From: Stenotrophomonas maltophilia R551-3
GTDB lineage: Bacteria > Pseudomonadota > Gammaproteobacteria > Xanthomonadales > Xanthomonadaceae
NCBI RefSeq assembly: GCF_000020665.1
Contig: NC_011071.1
Coordinates: 1,788,501 to 1,852,500, forward strand
Reading direction: 5' to 3'
Length of the DNA stretch: 64,000 nucleotides
In this document: in pieces, positions 52,079 to 61,787 of the stretch
How the letters are laid out: every line of letters begins with the position of its first letter
How positions within the stretch are numbered: position 1 is the first letter of the stretch
Position numbers and translations under genes: made by a program
Notes under the pieces: model-generated
Told to the model about the DNA's origin: nothing
The model's input: the letters and a program-made list of their open reading frames with translations, nothing else
Database searches by the model: none

Positions 52079-53230
52079 ATGTCGCACCCAACCTTCCTGT
52101 CCGGCCGTCGCAGCGGAATCTGCGCTGCCGCACTGCTGATCTCCACCTCCCTGCTGCTGGGCGGTTGCGCCGCAGGGCCCAATTCCGAAGCCAAGGCCGC
52201 CGAGACCAAGGAGGAGAAGAAGGTCGATGCGGTCCCGGTCGAAGTGGCCGTGGCCAGCCACCGTGCCGTCGCCGCCAGCTACACCGGCACCGCTGCGCTG
52301 GAGCCGCGTGCCGAATCGCAGGTGGTCGCCAAGACCTCCGGCGTGGCGCTGGCGGTGCTGGTCGAAGAAGGCCAGCGGGTCACTGCCGGCCAGCCGCTGG
52401 TACGTCTGGACCCGGACCGCGCTCGGCTGGCTGTGGCGCAGAGCGAAGCGCAGATGCGCAAGCTGGAAAACAACTACCAGCGCGCGCAGAAACTGGTTGG
52501 CCAGCAGATGGTCAGCGCCGCCGACGTCGACCAGCTGCGTTACGACCTGGAAAACGTACGCGCGCAGTACCGCCTGGCCACGCTGGAACTGTCCTACACC
52601 ACGGTGGTGGCGCCGATCTCCGGCGTGATCGCGTCGCGCTCGATCAAGACCGGCAACTTCGTGCAGATCAACACGCCGATCTTCCGCATCGTCGACAACT
52701 CGCGGCTGGAAGCCACCCTCAACGTGCCCGAGCGCGAGCTGGCCACCCTGCGCGCTGGCCAGCCGGTGACGCTGGCCGCCGACGCGCTGCCGGGCCAGAG
52801 CTTCACCGGTACGGTCGATCGCATCGCGCCGGTGGTGGATTCGGGCAGTGGCACGTTTCGCGTGGTCAGCGCCTTCGACGGCGCCGCGCACGCGCTGCAG
52901 CCCGGCATGTTCGGTCGTATCCGCATCGATTACGACCAGCGTGCCGATGCGCTCGTGGTGCCGCGCCTGGCGTTGCTCGACGACGGTGAACCGGCGGTGT
53001 TCCGGGTGCGCGAAGGCAAGGTCGCACGCGTTCCGGTCAAGCTGGGTTACGCCGAGGGCCCGTGGGTGGAGATCCGTGATGGCCTGGCGGCCGGTGATCA
53101 GGTGGTCACCGCCGGCAAGGTCGCCCTGCGCGACGGCACCGCAGTGCAGGTGATCGCCGATCCGAAGGCAAAGGCGAAGACGGTCGCAGCGGCCGCCAAG
53201 CCGGCAGACAAGGCCGGGAGCAAGCAATGA
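52079..53230 (+). CDS. RND efflux periplasmic adaptor (membrane fusion protein)
   Basis: A 383-residue lipoprotein-type adaptor (lipobox LLLGGC after ICAAALLISTSLLLGG). It has a lipoyl half-motif (VVAKTSGVALAVLVEEGQRVTAGQPLVRLD), a helical hairpin (QMRKLENNYQRAQKLVGQQMVSAADVDQLRYDLENVRAQY), the second lipoyl half (TTVVAPISGVIASRSIKTGNFV), a beta-barrel and a membrane-proximal domain. It links inner-membrane permease to an outer-membrane channel. It overlaps the first permease gene by four bases. No outer-membrane factor gene is nearby. Confidence 0.94.
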   Translation: MSHPTFLSGRRSGICAAALLISTSLLLGGCAAGPNSEAKAAETKEEKKVDAVPVEVAVASHRAVAASYTGTAALEPRAESQVVAKTSGVALAVLVEEGQRVTAGQPLVRLDPDRARLAVAQSEAQMRKLENNYQRAQKLVGQQMVSAADVDQLRYDLENVRAQYRLATLELSYTTVVAPISGVIASRSIKTGNFVQINTPIFRIVDNSRLEATLNVPERELATLRAGQPVTLAADALPGQSFTGTVDRIAPVVDSGSGTFRVVSAFDGAAHALQPGMFGRIRIDYDQRADALVVPRLALLDDGEPAVFRVREGKVARVPVKLGYAEGPWVEIRDGLAAGDQVVTAGKVALRDGTAVQVIADPKAKAKTVAAAAKPADKAGSKQ

Positions 53231-56200
53231 CCGCCCCGGGCCACGACCACGGTGCCTCGCCGGCGAGCGACGGCGCCGCCGCCGGCATGCGCGGCGGACT
53301 TGTGGAATTCGCCACCCGTCGCCGCGTGACCATCGCCATGTGCACGGTCACCCTGCTGCTGTTCGGCGTGATCGCCCTCGGTAACCTCAAGGTCAACCTG
53401 CTGCCGGACCTGAGCTACCCGACGCTGACCGTGCGCACCGAGTACACCGGTGCGGCACCGACCGAAATCGAAACCCTGATCACCCAGCCGGTCGAAGAGG
53501 CCGTGGGCGTGGTCAAGAACCTGCGCAAGCTGAAATCGGTCTCGCGCACCGGCCAGAGCGATGTGGTGCTGGAGTTCGCCTGGGGCACCAACATGGACCA
53601 GGCCAGCCTGGAAGTGCGCGACAAGATGGAAGCGCTGAACCTGCCACTGGAGGCCAAGGCACCGGTGCTGCTGCGCTTCAATCCGTCCACCGAGCCGATC
53701 ATGCGCCTGGTGCTGTCGAACAAGGCAGCGCCGACCAGCGATGCCGATGCGGTCCGCGAGCTGACCGGCCTGCGCCGCTACGCCGATGAAGACCTGAAGA
53801 AGAAGCTGGAGCCGGTCAGCGGCGTGGCGGCAGTCAAGGTCGGTGGTGGTCTGGAGGACGAGATCCAGGTCGACATCGACCAGCAGAAGCTGGCCCAGCT
53901 GAACCTGCCGATCGACACCGTCATCAAGCGTCTGAAGGACGAGAACATCAACATCTCCGGCGGCCGCCTGGAGGAGGGTTCACAGCGCTTCCTGGTGCGT
54001 ACCGTCAACCAGTTCGCCGATCTGGAAGAGATCCGCAACCTGCTGGTCACCACCCAGGCGTCGAACGGCAGCGCGGCTGACTCGGCGTTGCAGCAGATGT
54101 TCAACATCGCCGCGTCGACCGGTTCGGCGGCGGCCATCGCGGCGGCGTCGGCGGCGCAGAGCGCATCGTCCGGTGGTGGCTCCAGCGTGGTTGCCAACGG
54201 TGTGCCGGTGCGCCTGAAGGACGTGGCCACCGTGCGCCAGGGTTACAAGGAGCGTGAAGCGGTGATCCGCCTCGGCGGCAAGGAATCGGTGGAACTGGCG
54301 ATCTACAAGGAAGGCGACGCCAACACCGTGTCCACCGCCGAAGCGCTGCGCAAGCGCCTGGAGCAGATCAAGGGCACGTTCCCCTCCGATGTGGAGATGA
54401 CCACCATCGAGGACCAGTCGCGCTTCATCGAGCACGCCATTGCCGACGTCAAGAAGGATGCAGTGATCGGTGGCCTGCTGGCGATCCTGATCATCTTCCT
54501 GTTCCTGCGTGATGGCTGGAGCACGTTCGTGATCAGCCTGTCGCTGCCGGTCTCGATCATCGCCACGTTCTTCTTCATGGGCCAGCTCGGCCTCAGCTTG
54601 AACGTGATGTCACTGGGCGGCCTGGCACTGGCCACCGGCCTGGTGGTGGATGACTCGATCGTGGTGCTGGAAAGCATTGCCAAGGCGCGTGAGCGTGGCC
54701 TGGGCATCCTGCAGGCGGCGATCGTCGGTACCCGCGAAGTGAGCATGGCGGTGGTCGCCTCCACCCTGACCACCATCGCGGTGTTCCTGCCGCTGGTGTT
54801 CGTCGAGGGCATCGCCGGCCAGCTGTTCCGCGACCAGGCATTGACCGTGGCGATCGCCATCGCGATCTCGCTGCTGGTGTCGATGACCCTGATCCCGATG
54901 CTGAGCTCGCTGAAGGGGCGCCCGCCGCTGGCGTTCCCGGAAGAAGCGCAGAACGCACCGTGGCAGCCGCAGAGCCGCTGGCAGAAGCCGGTCGCGCTGG
55001 GCCGCCGTGGCGTGGTCGCGACCGCGCGCTGGAGCTTCTACGCACTGGCCTGGCTGGTGGTGCGGGTGTGGCGTGGCGTGGTGGCCGTGGTGGGTCCGGT
55101 GATGCGCAAGGCCAGCGATCTGGCAATGAAGCCCTATGCCGGTGCCGAGCGTGGCTACCTGCGCCTGCTGCCGAGCGCACTGGCGCATCCGGGCAAGGTA
55201 TTGGGCGTTGCCTCGATCATCTTCGTGGCGACCATGGCGCTGGTGCCGATGCTCGGTGCCGACCTGATCCCGCAGCTGGCGCAGGACCGTTTCGAGATGA
55301 CGGTGAAGCTGCCGGCCGGCACGCCGCTGAAGCAGACCGATGCACTGGTGCGCGAGCTGCAGCTGGCACACGGCAAGGGCGAAGGCGTGGCGTCGCTGTA
55401 CGGTGTCAGCGGCAGCGGCACCCGCCTGGATGCCAGCCCCACCGAGAGCGGCGAGAACATCGGCAAGCTGACCGTGGTGATGGAAGGCGGAGGCAATGCA
55501 CGCACCGAGGCCGAGATCACCGAGCGCCTGCGTGACACCATGGGCCAGCATCCGGGTGCACAGGTCGATTTCGCGCGGCCGGCGTTGTTCAGCTTCTCCA
55601 CGCCGCTGGAAATCGAGTTGCGCGGGCAGGACATGGCAACCCTGGAAGTGGCCGGCCAGCGCCTGGCGGCGATGCTGCGCGGCAACGCGCACTACGCCGA
55701 TGTGAAGTCGACGGTGGAAGAGGGCTTCCCGGAAATCCAGATCCGCTTCGATCAGGAACGCGCTGGTGCGCTCGGCCTGACCACGCGCCAGATCGCCGAC
55801 GTGGTGGTGAAGAAGGTGCGCGGCGACGTGGCGACACGCTACAGCTTCCGTGACCGCAAGATCGATGTGCTGGTGCGTGCGCAGGAAGGCGACCGCGCCA
55901 GCGTGGAGAGCATCCGTCGGCTGATCGTCAATCCCGGCAGCACCCGCCCGGTGACACTGGACGCGGTGGCCGAGGTGGTGGCCACCACCGGTCCCAGCGA
56001 GATCCATCGCGCCGACCAGACGCGGGTGGCGGTGGTGTCGGCCAACCTGCGCGACATCGATCTTGGCGCGGCCATGCGCGAAGTGCAGCAGATGGTGTCA
56101 GAACAGCCGCTGGGCGCGGGCGTCGGCCTGCACATCGGTGGCCAGGGTGAGGAGCTGGCCCAGGCGGCGAAGTCGCTGATCTTCGCCTTCGGCCTGGCGA

Positions 56201-56748
56201 TCTTCCTGGTCTACCTGGTGATGGCTTCGCAGTTCGAGTCGCTGCTGCATCCGTTCGTGATCCTGTTCACCATCCCGCTGGCGCTGGTCGGTGCGATCCT
56301 GGCGCTGATGTTGACCGGCAAGCCCATTTCGGTGGTGGTGTTCATCGGCCTGATCCTGCTGGTCGGCCTGGTCACCAAGAACGCGATCATCCTGATCGAC
56401 AAGGTCAACCAGCTGCGCGAGGCTGGCGTGGCCAAGCACGAGGCGCTGGTGGAAGGTGCGCGCTCGCGCCTGCGCCCGATCATCATGACCACCCTGTGCA
56501 CGCTGTTCGGCTTCCTGCCGCTGGCGGTGGCGATGGGCGAGGGCGCCGAGGTGCGCGCACCGATGGCGATCACCGTGATCGGTGGCCTGCTGGTGTCGAC
56601 CCTGCTGACCCTGCTGGTCATTCCGGTGGTGTACGACCTGATGGACCGTCGCGGCGATGCGTATTACCGCGAACGTGGCCGCAAGCATGCCGGTGAGATC
56701 GAGCCGGGCGCAGCGGACAGTGCGGCGGGTGCGGAGGAACCGGCATGA
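53227..56748 (+). CDS. RND efflux permease, long form
   Basis: A 1173-residue RND pump, longer than the usual 1030-1050. Seen: TM1 (VTIAMCTVTLLLFGVIALG), pore-domain motifs, TM4 with the proton-relay pair VVDDSIVVLES and TM10 with the relay Lys (LVGLVTKNAIILID). Two extra segments explain the length: an Ala/Ser-rich insert in the periplasmic part (about residues 275-320) and a cytoplasmic/membrane stretch between TM6 and TM7 (about 570-650). It is the first of two permeases, coupled to both neighbours by ATGA overlaps. Substrates unknown. Confidence 0.92.
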   Translation: MTAPGHDHGASPASDGAAAGMRGGLVEFATRRRVTIAMCTVTLLLFGVIALGNLKVNLLPDLSYPTLTVRTEYTGAAPTEIETLITQPVEEAVGVVKNLRKLKSVSRTGQSDVVLEFAWGTNMDQASLEVRDKMEALNLPLEAKAPVLLRFNPSTEPIMRLVLSNKAAPTSDADAVRELTGLRRYADEDLKKKLEPVSGVAAVKVGGGLEDEIQVDIDQQKLAQLNLPIDTVIKRLKDENINISGGRLEEGSQRFLVRTVNQFADLEEIRNLLVTTQASNGSAADSALQQMFNIAASTGSAAAIAAASAAQSASSGGGSSVVANGVPVRLKDVATVRQGYKEREAVIRLGGKESVELAIYKEGDANTVSTAEALRKRLEQIKGTFPSDVEMTTIEDQSRFIEHAIADVKKDAVIGGLLAILIIFLFLRDGWSTFVISLSLPVSIIATFFFMGQLGLSLNVMSLGGLALATGLVVDDSIVVLESIAKARERGLGILQAAIVGTREVSMAVVASTLTTIAVFLPLVFVEGIAGQLFRDQALTVAIAIAISLLVSMTLIPMLSSLKGRPPLAFPEEAQNAPWQPQSRWQKPVALGRRGVVATARWSFYALAWLVVRVWRGVVAVVGPVMRKASDLAMKPYAGAERGYLRLLPSALAHPGKVLGVASIIFVATMALVPMLGADLIPQLAQDRFEMTVKLPAGTPLKQTDALVRELQLAHGKGEGVASLYGVSGSGTRLDASPTESGENIGKLTVVMEGGGNARTEAEITERLRDTMGQHPGAQVDFARPALFSFSTPLEIELRGQDMATLEVAGQRLAAMLRGNAHYADVKSTVEEGFPEIQIRFDQERAGALGLTTRQIADVVVKKVRGDVATRYSFRDRKIDVLVRAQEGDRASVESIRRLIVNPGSTRPVTLDAVAEVVATTGPSEIHRADQTRVAVVSANLRDIDLGAAMREVQQMVSEQPLGAGVGLHIGGQGEELAQAAKSLIFAFGLAIFLVYLVMASQFESLLHPFVILFTIPLALVGAILALMLTGKPISVVVFIGLILLVGLVTKNAIILIDKVNQLREAGVAKHEALVEGARSRLRPIIMTTLCTLFGFLPLAVAMGEGAEVRAPMAITVIGGLLVSTLLTLLVIPVVYDLMDRRGDAYYRERGRKHAGEIEPGAADSAAGAEEPA

Positions 56749-59700
56749 GTGTTGCCGAGTTCTCCATCCGCCGTCCGGTCACCACCATCATGTGTTTCGT
56801 GTCGCTGGTGGTGATCGGCCTGATCGCCTCGTTCCGGCTGCCGTTGGAAGCGCTGCCGGACATCTCGGCGCCGTTCCTGTTCGTGCAGATCCCGTACACC
56901 GGCTCGACCCCGGAGGAAGTGGAGCGGACCATCATCCGCCCGGTTGAGGAATCGCTGGCGACAATGACCGGCATCAAGCGCATGCGCTCGTCGGCCACCT
57001 CCGAGGCGGCGCTGATCTACATTGAGTTCAGTGACTGGGATCGTGACATTGCGATTGCCGCGTCCGATGCGCGCGAGCGCATCGATGCGATCCGCAGCGA
57101 CCTGCCCGACGACCTGCAGCGCTACAACGTGTTCAAGTGGTCCAGTAGTGACCAGCCGGTGCTGAAGGTACGTCTGGCCAGCACCACCGATCTGACCACT
57201 GCCTATGACATGCTCGACCGCGAGTTCAAGCGGCGCATCGAGCGCATTCCCGGCGTGGCCCGTGTCGACATCACCGGCGCGCCGCCGAACGAGGTGGAGA
57301 TCGCCATCGATCCGAACCGGCTCAACGCGCACGGGCTGAGCATCAACGAGCTGAGCGAGCGCCTGCGCACGCTGAATTTCTCGATCTCGGCCGGGCAGAT
57401 TGACGACAACGGCCAGCGCGTGCGCGTGCAGCCGGTGGGCGAAATCACTGACCTGCAGGAAATGCGCGACCTGGTGATCAACGCCAAGGGCCTGCGTCTG
57501 GGTGATATCGCCGAGATACGCCTGAAGCCGGCACGGATGAGCTATGGACGCCGCCTGGACGGCAACCCGGCGGTCGGCCTGGACATCTTCAAGGAGCGCA
57601 GCGCCAATCTGGTGGAGGTTTCGCGCGCGGCACTGGCCGAGGTCGAGGCGATCCGCGCGGAGGCGTCGATGCGCGACGTACAGATCAAGGTGATCGACAA
57701 CCAGGGCAAGGCGGTGACCTCCTCGTTGCTGGAACTGGCCGAGGCCGGCGGCGTTGGCCTGATCCTGTCGGTGACTGTGCTGTTCTTCTTCCTGCGCCAC
57801 TGGCCATCCACGCTGATGGTGACCCTGGCCATTCCAATCTGCTTCACCATCACCCTGGGCTTCATGTACTTCGCCGGGGTGACGTTGAACATCCTGACCA
57901 TGATGGGCCTGCTGCTGGCGGTCGGCATGCTGGTCGACAACGCCGTGGTGGTGGTGGAGAGCATCTACCAGGAGCGCGAGCGCATGCCCGGCCAGCCGCG
58001 GCTGGCCTCGATCATCGGCACCCGCAACGTGGCCATCGCGCTCAGCGCGGGCACGCTGTGCCACTGCATCGTGTTCGTGCCGAACCTGTTCGGCGAAACC
58101 AACAACATCAGCATCTTCATGGCGCAGATCGCGATCACCATCTCGGTCTCGCTGTTGGCCTCCTGGCTGGTTGCGGTCAGCCTGATCCCGATGCTGTCCG
58201 CGCGCATGACCACACCGAAGCTGGTGCACTCGAAGACCGGCCTGATCGCGCGCCTGCAGCACCGCTACGCACAACTGCTGGACTGGTCACTGCGCCATCG
58301 CGGCTGGAGCCTGCTCGGCATCCTGCTGGTGGTGCTGATCAGCCTGGTGCCGATGAAGCTGACCAAGATCGATATGTTCGGCGGCGAAGGCGGCAAGGAC
58401 ATCTTCATCGGCTACATGTGGAAGGGCGCCTATACCTACCGGCAGATGTCCGAAGAAGTGGCGCGGGTGGAGAGCTGGATCGACCAGAACCGCGAACGCC
58501 TGCACGTGAAGCAGGTGTACTCCTGGTACAGCGAGCAGGAAGGCAGCTCGACCGTGGTCACCCTGGACGAGAAGTACGCCAAGGACATCAAGGCGCTGCA
58601 GGAAGAGCTGCGCAAAGGCCTGCCGAAGTCGGCCCGCACCGATTATTTCGTCGGCAACCAGGGCGGTGACGGCGGTGGTGGGGGCAATCAGGGCGTGCAG
58701 GTGCAGCTGGTCGGCGACTCCAGTTCGATGCTGCAGGAGATCGGCCAGGAAGTGGTGCCGCTGCTGGCCCAGCGTGCCGAGCTGCGCGACGTGCGCATCG
58801 ACAACGGCGAGAAGGGCGGTGAACTGAAGGTGCGCGTTGACCGTGAGCGCGCTGCGGCGTTCGGCTTCAATGCCGAGCAGGTGGCCAGCTTCGTCGGCCT
58901 GGCCCTGCGCGGTGCGCCGATGCGCGAGTTCCGCCGTGGTGACAACGAAGTGCCGGTATGGGTGCGCTTCGCCGGCGCCGAACAGAGCAGCCCCGAGGAT
59001 CTGGCTGGCTTCAGCGTACGTACCGGCGATGGCCGCAGCGTGCCGCTGCTGAGCCTGGTCAGTGTCGACGTCGGCTCGTCGGCCACCCAGATCGGCCGTA
59101 CCAACCGCCAGACCACGTTGACCATCAAGGCCAACCTGGCCGAGAAGATCACTGCGCCGGATGGTCGCAAGGCGATGGAATCGGTGCTCAAGCCAATGAA
59201 CTTCCCGGCCGGCTATGGCTTCACCTTCGATGGCGGCGACTACGGCAACGACGACGAAGCGATGCAGCAGATGGTGTTCAACCTGCTCATCGCACTGGTG
59301 ATGATCTACGTGGTGATGGCCGCAGTATTCGAGTCGCTGTTGTTCCCGGCGGCGATCATGAGTGGGGTGCTGTTCTCGATCTTCGGCGTGTTCTGGCTGT
59401 TCTGGATCACCGGTACCTCGTTCGGAATCATGTCCTTCATCGGCATCCTGGTGCTGATGGGCGTGGTGGTGAACAACGGCATCGTGATGATCGAGCACAT
59501 CAACAATCTGCGGCGCGGCGGCATGGGACGCACCCAGGCGCTGGTGGAGGGCTCACGCGAGCGCTTGCGGCCGATCATGATGACCATGGGCACGGCGATC
59601 CTGGCGATGGTGCCGATCTCGCTGACCAATACGCAGATGTTCGGCAACGGCCCGGAGTACGCGCCGATGGCACGCGCGATTGCCGGCGGCCTGGCGTTCT

Positions 59701-59825
59701 CGACGGTGGTCAGCCTGCTGTTCCTGCCGACCATCTACGCGGTGCTGGATGACCTGCGCAGTGCGGTCACACGACTGATCCGGCGTGCGCGCGGTCTGGA
59801 GATGGTGCCGGGTACCCCGGTGTAG
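56745..59825 (+). CDS. RND efflux permease, second subunit
   Basis: A 1026-residue RND protein of normal length. TM1 is VTTIMCFVSLVVIGLIASF. The relay positions differ from the first permease: VDNAVVVVES in TM4 (DN, not DD) and VVVNNGIVMIEH in TM10 (Asn where Lys is usual). Two unlike permeases with one adaptor recall MdtB-MdtC (and SmeJ-SmeK of S. maltophilia), which form mixed trimers; identity with those was not established here. The gene overlaps the first permease by four bases and ends the operon. Confidence 0.92.
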   Translation: MSVAEFSIRRPVTTIMCFVSLVVIGLIASFRLPLEALPDISAPFLFVQIPYTGSTPEEVERTIIRPVEESLATMTGIKRMRSSATSEAALIYIEFSDWDRDIAIAASDARERIDAIRSDLPDDLQRYNVFKWSSSDQPVLKVRLASTTDLTTAYDMLDREFKRRIERIPGVARVDITGAPPNEVEIAIDPNRLNAHGLSINELSERLRTLNFSISAGQIDDNGQRVRVQPVGEITDLQEMRDLVINAKGLRLGDIAEIRLKPARMSYGRRLDGNPAVGLDIFKERSANLVEVSRAALAEVEAIRAEASMRDVQIKVIDNQGKAVTSSLLELAEAGGVGLILSVTVLFFFLRHWPSTLMVTLAIPICFTITLGFMYFAGVTLNILTMMGLLLAVGMLVDNAVVVVESIYQERERMPGQPRLASIIGTRNVAIALSAGTLCHCIVFVPNLFGETNNISIFMAQIAITISVSLLASWLVAVSLIPMLSARMTTPKLVHSKTGLIARLQHRYAQLLDWSLRHRGWSLLGILLVVLISLVPMKLTKIDMFGGEGGKDIFIGYMWKGAYTYRQMSEEVARVESWIDQNRERLHVKQVYSWYSEQEGSSTVVTLDEKYAKDIKALQEELRKGLPKSARTDYFVGNQGGDGGGGGNQGVQVQLVGDSSSMLQEIGQEVVPLLAQRAELRDVRIDNGEKGGELKVRVDRERAAAFGFNAEQVASFVGLALRGAPMREFRRGDNEVPVWVRFAGAEQSSPEDLAGFSVRTGDGRSVPLLSLVSVDVGSSATQIGRTNRQTTLTIKANLAEKITAPDGRKAMESVLKPMNFPAGYGFTFDGGDYGNDDEAMQQMVFNLLIALVMIYVVMAAVFESLLFPAAIMSGVLFSIFGVFWLFWITGTSFGIMSFIGILVLMGVVVNNGIVMIEHINNLRRGGMGRTQALVEGSRERLRPIMMTMGTAILAMVPISLTNTQMFGNGPEYAPMARAIAGGLAFSTVVSLLFLPTIYAVLDDLRSAVTRLIRRARGLEMVPGTPV

Positions 59826-60010
59826 TGGTCGAGCTTGCTCGACCGTAATGCACGACAACGTGTTGTGGTGTGGGGGGAGGCCGGTCGTAGTGGGGCGGTC
59901 TCCCCCCATTTTTTCGCCGGGCATGGCCCGGCGCTACCCCGTCAGTGCCTCTCGGAAATGCTGTGCCAACCAAGGTTGGCACCTACCGGTGGCGCCGGGC
60001 CATGCCCGGC
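59826..60010. repeat. Cluster of REP palindromes after the RND operon
   Basis: GGTCGAGC/GCTCGACC (59827-59844), a GCCGGGC REP ending in CTAC (59914-59937), TGCCAACCAAGGTTGGCA (59964-59981) with CTACC, and a GCGCCGGGCC half (59990-60010), filling the 190-bp gap between convergent genes. Confidence 0.8.
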
Positions 60011-60017
60011 GGGACCA

Positions 60018-61250
60018 TCAGCCCGCCACCTTGCCCCACACCTTGAACGTGGTCAGCCACAGGCCGAGCATGCTGCCCAGGTTGGTCAACATGAAGGTCA
60101 GCACCACGCGGGTGACGCGGTTGCGGTACCAGCCCTTCAGGCTCTGCGCATCGTCGCGCAGTTTCAGGAAGTCCTCGTACGCCGGCTTGCGCAGGCGTGC
60201 TTCCACCAGCGCCGAGAACGCGCCGGTTGGAATGCTCAAGCGGAACGGTTTGAACGGCGCTACCGCAATCGCGGTCAGGATGCTCAGCGGATGGCCACCG
60301 GCCAGCAGGCAGCCCAGGCCGGCCAGGCCGCCGGTGTACATCGCCCAGGTTGCCAGCAGCTCGGTGCCCACACCCAGCCCGCCGCGATAGAAGCCCACGC
60401 CGATGCCGGTCGCTACGATGGCCAGGATGCCCAGCGTGAACCACGGGATGTTGCGCTTCTTCGGCACCGATTCCAGCTCGGCGCGCAGCGGTGCCGGTGC
60501 CTCGGTGTCGGTTTCCAGATAGCGTGCCAGCCCGGCCAGGTGACCGGCACCGACCACCGCCAGCACTTCGCGCTGCTGCGGGTCGTGCGCTTCGCGCAGG
60601 CGCGTGGCCATGTAGCGGTCGCGCTCGCCGATGATGGTCTCGTACAGCGCCGGGCTCTCGCTGGCGAACTCGCCGAAGCTCGACTCCAGCATGTCGCCCT
60701 GCTTGAGCTTCTCGATCTCGTTCTCGCCCACTTCCTCCGACGAGAACAGGCCGGCGCCAAGCCCAGCGACCAGCTTCAGCTTGCCGAAGAAGCCCAGCCG
60801 CTGCGATGCACGGCGGAAGGTCAGGCCGACTTCACGGTCGATCAGGTGCACCGGCAGATCGCGCTCGCGGGCCAGCTCCACCGCGCGTTTGAGTTCGGCA
60901 CCCGGCTCGATGTCGAGCTGTTCTGCCAGGCGCCGCTGGTAGGCGGACAGCGCCAGGTTGGCGGCGAACAGGGCGACGCGGCCCTTGCGGATCACCTCGA
61001 CCAGGTCGAGCTTGGCCAGCGTGTCCGGGTCGCTCAGGGCCTGCAGGCGCTGCGGATCGAGCTCGACGGCCACCGCGTCGAAGCGGCCACTGTCGATCGC
61101 TTTTTCCACCGCTTCGACGCTGGCGCGGGAAACGTGCGCGGTGCCGAGCAGGGTGTAGCGCACGCCGTCGCGTTCAACGATGCGTACCGGCTGGCCGGCG
61201 AACAGGTCGTCGCCGGTGTCAGGAAGGGTTTCAGTCATGGATTCATTCAT
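60018..61250 (-). CDS. TraB/PrgY-GumN family membrane protein
   Basis: A protein of about 410 residues. The N-terminal TraB domain has YTLLGTAHVSRASVEAV (conserved GTxH), AVELDPQRLQAL, LPVHLIDREVGLTFRRA and VLAVVGAGHLAGLARYL. Several membrane helices follow (IPWFTLGILAIVATGIGVGF; ELLATWAMYTGGLAGLGCLLAGG). The family is named after pheromone shutdown proteins and is related to TIKI-type metal proteases by its GTxH and E/H residues; the function in proteobacteria is unknown. Start at 61250 (MNESMTET) or 61238. Overlaps the GNAT gene end by eight bases. Confidence 0.88.
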   Translation of the reverse strand: MNESMTETLPDTGDDLFAGQPVRIVERDGVRYTLLGTAHVSRASVEAVEKAIDSGRFDAVAVELDPQRLQALSDPDTLAKLDLVEVIRKGRVALFAANLALSAYQRRLAEQLDIEPGAELKRAVELARERDLPVHLIDREVGLTFRRASQRLGFFGKLKLVAGLGAGLFSSEEVGENEIEKLKQGDMLESSFGEFASESPALYETIIGERDRYMATRLREAHDPQQREVLAVVGAGHLAGLARYLETDTEAPAPLRAELESVPKKRNIPWFTLGILAIVATGIGVGFYRGGLGVGTELLATWAMYTGGLAGLGCLLAGGHPLSILTAIAVAPFKPFRLSIPTGAFSALVEARLRKPAYEDFLKLRDDAQSLKGWYRNRVTRVVLTFMLTNLGSMLGLWLTTFKVWGKVAG

Positions 61251-61773
61251 TGGAAGGTGCGGTGTCGGCGCCATCGCCGAGCGCGCGCTGCATCTGCACG
61301 GTATCCAGCCAGCGGCCGTGCTTGCGGCCGAGGCCACGGAACACACCCACCAGCTCGAAGCCGAAGCGTTCGTGCAGCTTGATGGAGGCGGCATTGGTCG
61401 GCTCCCCGATCACCGCCACCATCTGCCGGTAGCCACGCGCCACGCAGGCGTCGATGAGGGCCTGGAGCAGGCCAGTGCCCACGCCCTGGCCCTGGAAGCG
61501 GGCATCGACGTAGACCGAATTTTCCACGGTCCACTGGTAGGCGATGCGGGTGCGGTAGGTGTTGGCGTAGGCATAGCCGGCCACCTGGCCGTCGATCTCG
61601 GCGACCAGGTAGGGGAAGCCACGGTCGATGATGTCGCGCATGCGGCGCAGCATCTCCGACGTGTCGGGGATGTCGTACTCGTAGGTGTTGACGAAGTCGG
61701 TCACTTCCACCGCATAGATCGCGGTGATCGCGTCGATGTCGGCCGGGCCGGCATCACGGATGAGGACGGCCAT
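61243..61773 (-). CDS. GNAT N-acetyltransferase (phosphinothricin/Met sulfone type)
   Basis: A 176-residue acetyl-CoA transferase of the Pat/YncA subgroup. Seen: IRDAGPADIDAITAIYAVEV, VAGYAYANTYRTRIAYQWTVENSVYVD, the acetyl-CoA loop RFQGQGVGTGLLQALI and IGEPTNAASIKLHERFGFELVG. Relatives acetylate methionine sulfoximine/sulfone and L-phosphinothricin. It lies 15 bases after aguB and overlaps the TraB-like gene, so it is part of the aguB-GNAT-traB unit. Confidence 0.9.
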   Translation of the reverse strand: MAVLIRDAGPADIDAITAIYAVEVTDFVNTYEYDIPDTSEMLRRMRDIIDRGFPYLVAEIDGQVAGYAYANTYRTRIAYQWTVENSVYVDARFQGQGVGTGLLQALIDACVARGYRQMVAVIGEPTNAASIKLHERFGFELVGVFRGLGRKHGRWLDTVQMQRALGDGADTAPSNE

Positions 61774-61787
61774 GCGCGGGCTCCGGC

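Noticed and set aside
53227..59825. Naming the RND operon smeIJK
   Set aside because: The adaptor-permease-permease layout fits, but sequence identity could not be tested and the first permease is unusually long.
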